A stretch of 5,412 bases of DNA from Bacillota bacterium (lineage in GTDB: Bacteria; Bacillota; Clostridia; Lachnospirales; Lachnospiraceae). Below are positions 1 through 5,412 of the stretch, piece by piece. A program made the position numbers and the translations under genes. The notes below the pieces were generated by a model that worked only from the letters and a program-made list of their open reading frames with translations, searched no databases and was not told the origin of the DNA. The stretch lies in contig JAGFXQ010000256.1 of assembly GCA_017861355.1 (NCBI GenBank), positions 1 through 5,412 on the forward strand, read 5' to 3'. Every line of letters begins with the position of its first letter. The stretch's first letter is position 1.

Positions 1-1368
1 GTCTACACGAAGGATTCCGGAGAAATCTATATCAAAGGAACGGATAAGCCGGTACATATTAAGTCACCACAAGATGCTCAAAAGTTAGGAATAAGTACGG
101 TGTATCAGGAAATCACCTTGTGCCCGAATCTGACGGTTGCCGAAAATCTATTTATAGGCAGAACCAATGAGATATTGTTTGATTGGAAGAAGAGTAACAG
201 CAGAGCAGAAAGTATACTGAAGGGTCTCGGGATTCCGGTAAAGCCAACCGTTCAATTGTCCAATTGTTCCATAGCGGTTCAGCAGATGGTTGCAATTGCC
301 CGAGCCGTTGATATGGACTGTAAGGTGTTAATCCTTGACGAGCCTACTTCTTCACTTGATGAACAGGAGGTAGTGAAGCTGTTTGCTCTAATGCGTGAAC
401 TGAAGGGTAGAGGGGTAGGTATTATCTTTGTTACCCATTTTCTTGAGCAGGTTTATGCAGTATGCGATAAAATTACAGTTTTGCGCGGAGGAGAGCTGGT
501 CGGAGAATATCAAATCAAGGATCTGCCGAGAGTTGATCTGGTTGCCAAAATGATGGGCAAGGAGCTTGGTGATTTGGCTGAGATACATAACGAAACACAA
601 CCTGGTAGCGATGGCACCGAGCAAATGATTATCGAGACAGAAGAACTTTCCAGTACCTCGGGAATTAAACCTTTCAATTTCAGAGCCTATAAGGGAGAGG
701 TCACAGGCTTCGCCGGATTGCTCGGTTCTGGCAGAAGTGAATGTGTGCGGGCAATTTACGGCGCCGATAAGGTAGTGAAAGGGAAGTTAAAGATCAAAGG
801 AGAGAACGTTACTATAAAATCTCCAATCAAAGCCATGAAGAAGGGAATTGGATATCTTTCTGAGGATCGAAAGAGGGATGGTATTATAGGCGATTTGTCA
901 GTTCGCGAGAATATCATTTTTGCCTTACAGGTCATGAGGGGATTCTTCAAACCATTCACGAAAGCTCAGGCACAAGCCTTTGCTGAGGAATATATCAGTC
1001 TTCTTGGCATAAAAACCGCATCGGCGGATACCCCGATCAGCTCGTTGTCCGGAGGGAATCAGCAAAAGGTAATTCTTGCCCGTTGGCTGCTTACTCATCC
1101 CGAATATCTAATTCTCGACGAACCGACCCGTGGTATTGACATCGGTACGAAGGTGGAAATTCAGAAGCTGGTGTTAAAGCTTGCTTCCGAGGGTATGAGT
1201 ATCACCTTTATCTCTTCTGAGATTGAGGAGATGCTGCGTACCTGCTCCAGACTGATTGTTATGCGAGATTTGTATGTGGTTGGAGAATTAAAGGGTGAGG
1301 ATATGACACAGGATAAAATAATGTATACGATTGCGGGGGGAGTAAGTCAAAATGTCCAAAAACAATAA
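1..1368 (+). CDS. ytfR: Sugar ABC importer ATPase, YtfR-like (CUT2 family), 5' partial
   Basis: This is the energising subunit of a CUT2 sugar importer, with two fused nucleotide-binding domains that act at the inner face of the membrane. The frame is open from base 1 and the first codons already read as conserved ABC sequence (VYTKDSGEIYIKG), so the gene starts before the window; the GTG at 100 is internal. It has 455 visible residues against about 500-510 usual, so roughly 55, including the first Walker A, are missing. Counting from base 1: first-domain Q-loop YQE near 34-36, degenerate signature CSIAVQQ 89-95, Walker B LILDEP 110-115, switch His146 in FVTHFLEQVY. Second domain: Arg-type Walker A GLLGSGRSE 239-247, signature LSGGNQQK 349-356, Walker B LILDEPTRGID 370-380, and Ser in place of the switch His (ISSE, 404-407), as is usual in this family. 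The stretch around FVTHFLEQVY and the two downstream permeases resemble E. coli YtfR (galactofuranose) more than RbsA or MglA. The exact sugar is not readable from sequence. Confidence 0.93.
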   Translation, partial: VYTKDSGEIYIKGTDKPVHIKSPQDAQKLGISTVYQEITLCPNLTVAENLFIGRTNEILFDWKKSNSRAESILKGLGIPVKPTVQLSNCSIAVQQMVAIARAVDMDCKVLILDEPTSSLDEQEVVKLFALMRELKGRGVGIIFVTHFLEQVYAVCDKITVLRGGELVGEYQIKDLPRVDLVAKMMGKELGDLAEIHNETQPGSDGTEQMIIETEELSSTSGIKPFNFRAYKGEVTGFAGLLGSGRSECVRAIYGADKVVKGKLKIKGENVTIKSPIKAMKKGIGYLSEDRKRDGIIGDLSVRENIIFALQVMRGFFKPFTKAQAQAFAEEYISLLGIKTASADTPISSLSGGNQQKVILARWLLTHPEYLILDEPTRGIDIGTKVEIQKLVLKLASEGMSITFISSEIEEMLRTCSRLIVMRDLYVVGELKGEDMTQDKIMYTIAGGVSQNVQKQ

Positions 1369-2458
1369 CAAACTTGATACCGGCCATCAAACGTCGGTTT
1401 TGAAAGCATTTATCAAGCACAGATTGTTTATCCCCATTGTATTTCTAGCTTTACTGTTATTAATCAATGTGTTTATCAATCCGGGCTTTCTGAAGATCAG
1501 CTTGGGCAGGGATAGCACAGGGAACCCTGTCTTGATCGGAAATTTAATCAATATTTTAAACAACGCGACGGAGCTTGTAATTCTTGCGATTGGAATGACC
1601 CTTGTTACGGCATCTTCCAGAGGGCAAGATATCAGCGTGGGTGCAACCATCGCGATTGTAGGCGGAGTGATTATGCGTGTCCTGTGTGGTAACGAAACTC
1701 AGCCAACTGAATTGAAAGCGCCGATCATCGTAGCGCTCTTACTTGGTTGTCTTGCCGGTATGGCTTGTGGGGCCTTCAACGGTATTCTGGTTTCAAAATT
1801 CAACATACAGCCAATGGTAGCAACACTCATCCTTTTTACGGCAGGCCGGTCGATTGGTTCAATGGCAATGGGAGGTCTTAAACCAAAAGCGGCGGCTGCC
1901 TTTGGATATTACGGTAACTTTATTCCGGGATTTCCAATACCGACACCTATACTAATTACGATAGCAGTGGTTGGGATAACCGCCCTTGCATTGTCAAAAA
2001 CGAATCTGGGTCTGTATACCCGAGCGGTGGGTATCAATGATAAATCCTCAAGTCTGAATGGTCTTAACCCCGCACTAATCAAGTTTTTAACCTTTGTTAT
2101 ACTTGGTCTTTGCGTCGGTATCGCCGGCTTTGTTCAGTCAAGCAGGGTGCAGACGGTAAATCCATACACCATTGTGCCCAGTATTGAAATGGATGTTATC
2201 TTGGCGGTGGCTCTTGGCGGCAATTCACTTGGGGGTGGCAAATTCAATATGACGGGCTCAATTATTGGAGCTTACACCATCCAGACTTTGACTTCTATGT
2301 TAACTACACTGAATGTCAATACCAATGCCGTTCCGGTTTTCAAAGCCGCGATCATCATTTTACTTGTAGCCATCCAGACACCGATTGTCAAAAGCTTCTT
2401 TGCCAATAAGGTCTCACTATCCAGGCTGACTGCAGGTAACGGAAAGGAGCGTGGCTAG
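1352..2458 (+). CDS. ytfT: Sugar ABC importer permease 1, YtfT-like (BPD_transp_2)
   Basis: This is one of two membrane subunits that form the sugar channel of the importer. The 368-residue length is near the family's usual 320-350. After a polar N-terminus (1-22) there are about ten hydrophobic segments, roughly 25-42, 70-86, 96-111, 123-145, 153-170, 196-214, 243-262, 279-292, 300-317 and 328-345. The family hallmark appears as AIGMTLVTASSRGQDISVGA (79-98), where many members read SGGIDLSVG; here the motif has an extra residue and Gln instead of Ile. Other conserved pieces are NIQPMVATLIL (151-161), RAVGIN (224-229) and the late LAVALGGNSLGGG (284-296). The ATG overlaps the ATPase gene by 17 bp and has a GGGGGGAG ribosome site about 9 nt upstream, which points to translational coupling. 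Assignment as YtfT-like rests on gene order and on similarity to E. coli YtfT as I remember it; membership in the RbsC/XylH/YtfT permease family is certain, the subgroup less so. Confidence 0.92.
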   Translation: MSKNNNKLDTGHQTSVLKAFIKHRLFIPIVFLALLLLINVFINPGFLKISLGRDSTGNPVLIGNLINILNNATELVILAIGMTLVTASSRGQDISVGATIAIVGGVIMRVLCGNETQPTELKAPIIVALLLGCLAGMACGAFNGILVSKFNIQPMVATLILFTAGRSIGSMAMGGLKPKAAAAFGYYGNFIPGFPIPTPILITIAVVGITALALSKTNLGLYTRAVGINDKSSSLNGLNPALIKFLTFVILGLCVGIAGFVQSSRVQTVNPYTIVPSIEMDVILAVALGGNSLGGGKFNMTGSIIGAYTIQTLTSMLTTLNVNTNAVPVFKAAIIILLVAIQTPIVKSFFANKVSLSRLTAGNGKERG

Positions 2459-2462
2459 AATG
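2441..2462 (+). promoter_or_regulatory. Ribosome binding site that decides the permease 2 start
   Basis: AAGGAG at 2444-2449 lies inside the end of the permease 1 gene. It is only 1 nt from the GTG at 2451, too close to serve it, but 10 nt from the ATG at 2460. The ATG at 2460 is therefore the better start, placed 1 nt after the upstream TAG stop (2456-2458), an arrangement typical of reinitiation by the same ribosome. Confidence 0.75.
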
Positions 2463-3527
2463 TTATTCATGAATAAGACACAAGATAATGGCGGGGCAGG
2501 AGTTGTACGCAACAAACCGAATCGAAGAGAGCCATTGACCGATACTACATTTTTACTCACAATTACAATTACACTGTTTATTGTAATCTATGCACTGGCC
2601 ATTGTTTTCCTTGGAGATAAGGGGTTCAGTAAGATTCAGATGTTTTTCAACCTCTTCAATGAGAATGCAGCGCTAATTGTTATTGCCTGTGGACTTTCGA
2701 TTGTTATGATAACAGGAAGTATTGATATTTCGGTAGGCGGTTCAACCGCACTTATCTGTACTGCTTGTATCGTATGCCTGAACAATTATGGCTTCAACTT
2801 TTTTACCTCTCTGATTCTGGCACTGGGGATCGGTCTTTTGTTTGGTGCAGTACAGGGATTTCTCGTCGCATATATGGAGATGCAACCCTTTATCGTTACA
2901 CTGGCGGGTATGTTCCTGGGGCGAGGATTGGTCGCCCTGATCGAAGTGAATCAGATCCAGGTAGATAATGTAGGATTTGAGCAGTTATCTGGATCGCGAA
3001 TACTGATTCCCTTCCTAGGTGACATTAATCGAAAGGGTGTTTTCATTCAATCGAAGCTGGAATACGGAGTTATCGTAGCAATTATTATTGTCTGTCTGAT
3101 GTTCTGGTTACTCAAGAAGACAAAGCTCGGACGCAGCTTTTACGCGGTAGGTGGAAATTCGGTGAGTGCCTTGATGCTTGGTATCAACGTCAAGAGAACT
3201 AAGTTTTATGCTCATTTGCTTTGCGGTCTGCTTGCAGGTATCGGCGGATTTTTATATGTTTTCCATACACGTTCCGGTTCCGTTCAGCAGGCAACCGGTC
3301 TGGAGATGGATGCGATCGCTGCTTCCATTATCGGTGGAACACTTTTGACCGGCGGCGTTGGTAATATCTTTGGTACTCTATTCGGTGTATTAACCAGCGG
3401 AATTGTATTACTTGTCGTTACCGCGATCGGCAGTCAGGATCCATGGTGGCCGCAGATTACACGTGCAGCTATGCTTTGCTTCTTTATTGTACTTCAGAGT
3501 GTTATTTGTTCGAGGAAGAAGAAGTAA
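2460..3527 (+). CDS. yjfF: Sugar ABC importer permease 2, YjfF-like (BPD_transp_2)
   Basis: This is the second, different membrane subunit of the same importer, so the channel is probably a heterodimer as in YtfT/YjfF. From the ATG at 2460 it has 355 residues, slightly more than the usual ~330 because of a polar 28-residue N-terminal extension. Hydrophobic segments lie near 30-51, 69-85, 93-107, 114-136, 142-160, 203-218, 250-268, 283-298, 302-324 and 334-350. Hallmarks are CGLSIVMITGSIDISVGG (77-94), MQPFIVTLAGMFLGRG (141-156), YAVGGN (228-233) and the block LEMDAIAASIIGGTLLTGG (281-299) followed by FGTLFGV. That block and the PFIVTLAGMF stretch closely resemble E. coli YjfF from memory. A GTG in frame at 2451 is possible but poorly spaced from the ribosome site. 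It is the last gene of the operon visible here; the stop is followed by a convergent gap with a hairpin. Substrate is not readable from the sequence. Confidence 0.92.
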   Translation: MLFMNKTQDNGGAGVVRNKPNRREPLTDTTFLLTITITLFIVIYALAIVFLGDKGFSKIQMFFNLFNENAALIVIACGLSIVMITGSIDISVGGSTALICTACIVCLNNYGFNFFTSLILALGIGLLFGAVQGFLVAYMEMQPFIVTLAGMFLGRGLVALIEVNQIQVDNVGFEQLSGSRILIPFLGDINRKGVFIQSKLEYGVIVAIIIVCLMFWLLKKTKLGRSFYAVGGNSVSALMLGINVKRTKFYAHLLCGLLAGIGGFLYVFHTRSGSVQQATGLEMDAIAASIIGGTLLTGGVGNIFGTLFGVLTSGIVLLVVTAIGSQDPWWPQITRAAMLCFFIVLQSVICSRKKK

Positions 3528-3593
3528 TGATATAAGAAAAGTAGTATGCGTCAATAAAACAAAATGTTAAATATTACTCATTGTTACATAACT

Positions 3594-3642
3594 TGAAGGG
3601 GAAAGAAGATTATCTGCAGCAGATAATTTTCTTTCCCCTTCA
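3594..3642. terminator. Long hairpin between convergent genes, probable bidirectional terminator
   Basis: Bases 3594-3617 pair with 3619-3642 as a 24-bp stem around the single base 3618; the only non-Watson-Crick pair is G3608-T3628. In RNA the top pairs would open to give a small loop. The stem sits between the importer operon (stop 3527) and the regulator gene (stop 3702 on the other strand), the place for a shared transcription end. There is no clean run of T after the full stem on either strand. On the + strand, however, the inner stem (about 3609-3627) is followed by TTTCTTTCCCC, which could act as an imperfect U-rich tract. It could also be an RNA 3'-end stabiliser. The rest of the 174-bp gap shows nothing else that I can support. 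Confidence 0.65.
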
Positions 3643-3701
3643 TATAATATTAAGAAGAACTGCACGAAACGATAGGATTCCCAGCCTGAAAGACGAGATG
3701 A

Positions 3702-4616
3702 TTAGAACGAATCAAAGGTATTTTTGTATAACTGTTTACGGTATTGTGAGGGTTTACATTTTACATATTGCATAAAGGTACGGTTATAATAGCTGATATT
3801 ATCAAAACCGCACTGGCTGGCAACTTGGGTAATTTTCATTTCGGAGCTCAATAGAAGCTCACAGCTCTTTCTGATCCGGCAGCGAATAATATAAGTAAAG
3901 GGAGATTCACCGGTTAATTTCTTAAAGTAACGGCAAAAGGTTTCTTTACATAGTCCGGATTGTTTTGCAAGCAGTTCTAAGGTTAAGTCATTGACATAAT
4001 GTTCGTGTATGTAATCAATTGATAATTTCAACTTATGATATATTCTTTGGTAAGTGGTAGATAATTCAATGGATACCATGTAGTTAATATAGTACAGGTT
4101 CCACAGCTGATATAATAAACCGTGTAGATCTAATTCCCAGGTGGCGATATCCTCACGATTATAATAACAAAGAATTTGTTTCAATAAGTGAAGCAGCTCA
4201 TTATGCCAACTTAAGTCTCGCGAAAAGTGATAGATATAGAGACGGCCATTATGCTTCAATGGTTGAACAAAACGATTATAGTAGGAATTGGTATAGGCTT
4301 CACTAAATAGAACAGGACTAAATAATATAGCATAAAAGCAACAATCCTTATGATAGGTGTTCCAGACCATATGGAGTAGGTTCGGAGGTATTAGAATGGC
4401 TTCTCCTTCCCTAATATGAAAGCTTCTTTCTTCTATGTAGAATTCGACCTCACCTTTCTCAAGATAAAATATCTCGATTTCATCATGCCAATGCTGATAT
4501 AGTACAAGCTCCCGATCAGCAGAGACATCGGTTCGATGCAACGAGTAGGGACGATTGCCAATAACATGGGTGACATTTTCTTTGAATTCAGAATTCGTAA
4601 AAATCGTATGCATCAT
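3702..4616 (-). CDS. AraC-family transcriptional regulator with N-terminal cupin domain
   Basis: This is a cytoplasmic DNA-binding regulator, 304 residues, the usual length for the AraC/XylS family. Residues about 36-95 form an AraC-type cupin (sugar-sensing) domain, seen in YQHWHDEIEIFYLEKGEVEFYI, the REGE turn and LIPPNLLHMV. The C-terminal 100 residues hold the two helix-turn-helix units: LTLELLAKQSGLCKETFCRYFKKLTG (211-236) and KITQVASQCGFDNISYYNRTFMQYVKCKPSQYR (261-293), the second carrying the family signature. The start is the ATG at 4616-4614, because AAAGGAGG lies 9 nt before it; an in-frame GTG at 4640 would put that ribosome site inside the coding region. A second ATG follows directly at 4613. 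The gene is divergent from the GH31 gene and convergent with the importer operon. By position it likely controls the GH31 gene and perhaps the importer; most such regulators are activators. The ligand is unknown. Confidence 0.93.
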   Translation of the reverse strand: MMHTIFTNSEFKENVTHVIGNRPYSLHRTDVSADRELVLYQHWHDEIEIFYLEKGEVEFYIEERSFHIREGEAILIPPNLLHMVWNTYHKDCCFYAILFSPVLFSEAYTNSYYNRFVQPLKHNGRLYIYHFSRDLSWHNELLHLLKQILCYYNREDIATWELDLHGLLYQLWNLYYINYMVSIELSTTYQRIYHKLKLSIDYIHEHYVNDLTLELLAKQSGLCKETFCRYFKKLTGESPFTYIIRCRIRKSCELLLSSEMKITQVASQCGFDNISYYNRTFMQYVKCKPSQYRKQLYKNTFDSF

Positions 4617-4625
4617 GCTATGTGT

Positions 4626-4633
4626 CCTCCTTT
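4626..4633 (-). promoter_or_regulatory. Ribosome binding site of the AraC-family gene
   Basis: On the minus strand this reads AAAGGAGG, close to a perfect match to the 16S anti-Shine-Dalgarno sequence. It is 9 nt from the ATG at 4616, which fixes that codon as the start rather than the in-frame GTG at 4640. Confidence 0.85.
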
Positions 4634-4664
4634 GAATCACCCCGAATACAGAATACTATTTAGC

Positions 4665-4680
4665 TTAATCTGTTAATCTG
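4665..4680. repeat. Tandem 8-bp repeat in the regulator leader
   Basis: TTAATCTG occurs twice head to tail (4665-4672 and 4673-4680). It lies at the predicted transcription start of the regulator gene, a place where a bound protein would block initiation. A role as operator is only a possibility; an 8-bp period is short for AraC-type half-sites, which are normally spaced by about two helical turns. Confidence 0.5.
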
Positions 4681-4685
4681 AGCTG

Positions 4686-4713
4686 AGTATAACATATGAT
4701 TAGAAAATGTCAA
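4686..4713 (-). promoter_or_regulatory. Strong sigma-A type promoter for the AraC-family gene
   Basis: Read on the minus strand, a perfect TTGACA (-35, 4713-4708) is followed after 16 bp by TATACT (-10, 4691-4686), which also has the extended TG one base upstream. Transcription would begin near 4679, giving a leader of about 60 nt before the ATG at 4616. Such a near-consensus promoter suggests steady expression of the regulator unless something represses it. No transcript data are available to confirm it. Confidence 0.75.
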
Positions 4714-4762
4714 TATAGTATCAGTATTAGAAAAGATATATAAAGTTTTTCGTCCTCTATCC

Positions 4763-4771
4763 TGCTATGAT
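4763..4771 (+). promoter_or_regulatory. Candidate extended -10 promoter for the GH31 gene
   Basis: TGCTATGAT fits an extended -10 (TGn followed by a 5-of-6 match to TATAAT). I see no good -35 at 16-18 bp upstream, where the sequence reads AAGTTT. Transcription would begin near 4778 with a leader of about 40 nt. A missing -35 is what one expects of a promoter that needs an activator such as the neighbouring AraC-type protein. An alternative -10, TATAGT at 4778-4783, also lacks a clear -35. Confidence 0.45.
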
Positions 4772-4806
4772 TATGAGTATAGTAACTTGATTTAATGGAT
4801 CTTATC

Positions 4807-4812
4807 AGGAGG
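4807..4812 (+). promoter_or_regulatory. Ribosome binding site of the GH31 gene
   Basis: AGGAGG is 7 nt before the ATG at 4820 and supports that start codon. Confidence 0.85.
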
Positions 4813-4819
4813 ATAGAAT

Positions 4820-5412
4820 ATGGGTAAAATTGAATTGTTTGAGAACAAATTAGTATATGAAAGAAAAGATGAGATAACCATCATCGAAGCATACGGAGAG
4901 AATTGCCTTCGCTGTCGTTCAACGAAAAATGCAAGATTTTCCGAGGAGTCCTGGACATTATTAAGTCCAAAAACGACGACCGATTGTGTAGTATCCGGAG
5001 ATGAATCGGTTGCGACAATAACAAATGGCATGATAACAGCTAAAATTGAAGCAGGAAATATATGGTATGGTGGGATAATTACTTACTTCCGTAAAGAGAA
5101 GCAGATTTTGAAAACAAAATTTGAGGGTGATTATACTACGCGAAACATCCATAGGGAAGGCGATCATTATCAGGTTAAGGTGATCTTTGATGCAAATGAA
5201 AAGGAACATTTCTATGGATTGGGACAGGAACAGGAGGATCAATTCGATCGTAAAGGGAGTACCTGCAACCTTATGCATTACAACACGAAATCCGCACTTC
5301 CGGTGGTGTACTCCTCACTTGGATATGGATTTTTCTGGAACAACCCATCCCCGGGTCGGTGTGAACTGACGAAGAATCATACGATGTGGTTATCCGATAG
5401 TGCATATCAGGC
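4820..5412 (+). CDS. Glycoside hydrolase family 31 (alpha-xylosidase/alpha-glucosidase-like), 3' partial
   Basis: This is the N-terminal part of an alpha-glycosidase; 197 codons are visible and the frame is still open at the window end. GH31 enzymes of this type are usually 650-800 residues, so about a quarter is present. The visible part is the N-terminal beta-sandwich (galactose-mutarotase-like) domain. Its family marks are HFYGLGQEQEDQFDRKG (130-146), NTKSALPVVYSS (155-166) and LGYGFFWNNPSPGRCEL (167-183), which match the usual GLGQ...KG...N...VP...SSLGYGFLWNNP pattern. The catalytic barrel with the Asp nucleophile lies beyond the window, so substrate specificity (alpha-xyloside, alpha-glucoside or other) cannot be settled. 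The start ATG has a good ribosome site. The N-terminus (MGKIELFENKLVYERKDE) is charged and lacks a signal peptide, so the enzyme is probably cytoplasmic and acts on imported glycosides. It is divergent from the AraC-type regulator, its likely controller. Confidence 0.9.
   Translation, partial: MGKIELFENKLVYERKDEITIIEAYGENCLRCRSTKNARFSEESWTLLSPKTTTDCVVSGDESVATITNGMITAKIEAGNIWYGGIITYFRKEKQILKTKFEGDYTTRNIHREGDHYQVKVIFDANEKEHFYGLGQEQEDQFDRKGSTCNLMHYNTKSALPVVYSSLGYGFFWNNPSPGRCELTKNHTMWLSDSAYQ

Larger units (their letters stand above)
4684..4781. repeat. Repeated 8-bp words in the divergent control region, possible regulator half-sites
   Basis: Two 8-base words each occur twice: TGAGTATA at 4684-4691 and 4774-4781, and TATGATTA at 4695-4702 and 4766-4773. 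Their order is swapped between the two clusters (first TGAGTATA then TATGATTA with 3 bp between; later TATGATTA then TGAGTATA with no gap). The shorter TATAGTA is also found at 4714-4720 and 4778-4784, and AGTAT appears again at 4723. The clusters fall at the -10 of the regulator promoter and over the -10/start of the GH31 promoter. They may be AraC-type half-sites, or partly just similar AT-rich promoter sequence. Confidence 0.35.

Noticed and set aside
100..102. GTG as the start of the ATPase gene
   Set aside because: Conserved ABC ATPase sequence reads in frame from base 1 through this codon without a stop, so the gene begins before the window and this GTG is internal.
388..1650. Minus-strand open frames at 388-624, 756-959 and 1387-1650, and the + frame at 2765-2968
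   Set aside because: All fall within well-supported ABC transporter genes in another frame and show no independent coding evidence.
3581..3775. Small + strand open frame of 64 codons in the convergent gap
   Set aside because: It runs through both arms of the hairpin and into the 3' end of the regulator gene on the other strand, with no ribosome site and no recognisable protein sequence.
4617..4819. Riboswitch or catabolite-repression (cre) site in the divergent gap
   Set aside because: The leaders are short (about 40-60 nt), with no large conserved fold visible, and I found no sequence fitting the TGnAAnCGnTnnCA cre pattern.
4792..5278. Two overlapping minus-strand open frames (4792-5031 and 4961-5278)
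   Set aside because: They lie opposite the GH31 coding region, whose conserved motifs are clear; neither has family features, so they are chance antisense frames.
1..5412. Mobile element, CRISPR, prophage or defence genes
   Set aside because: No transposase, integrase, spaced repeats, tRNA or terminal inverted repeats are visible; all genes fit a sugar-use locus.

Overview
The window is an ordinary-looking carbohydrate-use locus, most likely from a Gram-positive Clostridia species (Lachnospiraceae-like). The reasons are the moderate-to-low GC, the AAAGGAGG/AGGAGG ribosome binding sites, the sigma-A style promoter boxes, and the proteins themselves (a CUT2-type sugar importer, a cupin-AraC regulator and a GH31 glycosidase). 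The lineage is an inference from style; no marker gene is present.

Layout. Positions 1-3527 (+) hold three tightly packed genes of a sugar ABC importer: the ATPase (its first ~55 residues lie before the window) and two different permeases. The genes overlap by 17 bp at the first junction and are separated by 1 bp at the second, so they are surely one operon. The order ATPase - permease - permease and several sequence stretches match the E. coli YtfR-YtfT-YjfF galactofuranose importer. The partner substrate-binding protein (YtfQ-like) is not in the window and is expected upstream. Positions 3528-3701 are a convergent intergenic gap with one large 49-nt hairpin. Positions 3702-4616 (-) encode an AraC-family regulator with an N-terminal cupin domain. 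Positions 4617-4819 are a divergent control region: a strong consensus promoter for the regulator, a weaker extended -10 promoter for the enzyme, and several short repeated words that could be regulator half-sites. Positions 4820-5412 (+) are the first 197 codons of a glycoside hydrolase family 31 enzyme that runs off the window.

How the parts may work together (inference): the importer brings in a furanose/pyranose sugar or a small glycoside, the GH31 enzyme (no visible signal peptide, so probably cytoplasmic) splits an alpha-linked glycoside, and the AraC-type protein senses a sugar and activates the divergent GH31 promoter and possibly the importer operon. I see no mobile element, CRISPR array, tRNA or rRNA. 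I found no clearly undescribed system. The points most worth a second look are the substrate of the YtfR-type importer beside a GH31 enzyme, the repeated words in the 4617-4819 control region, and the long hairpin at 3594-3642.
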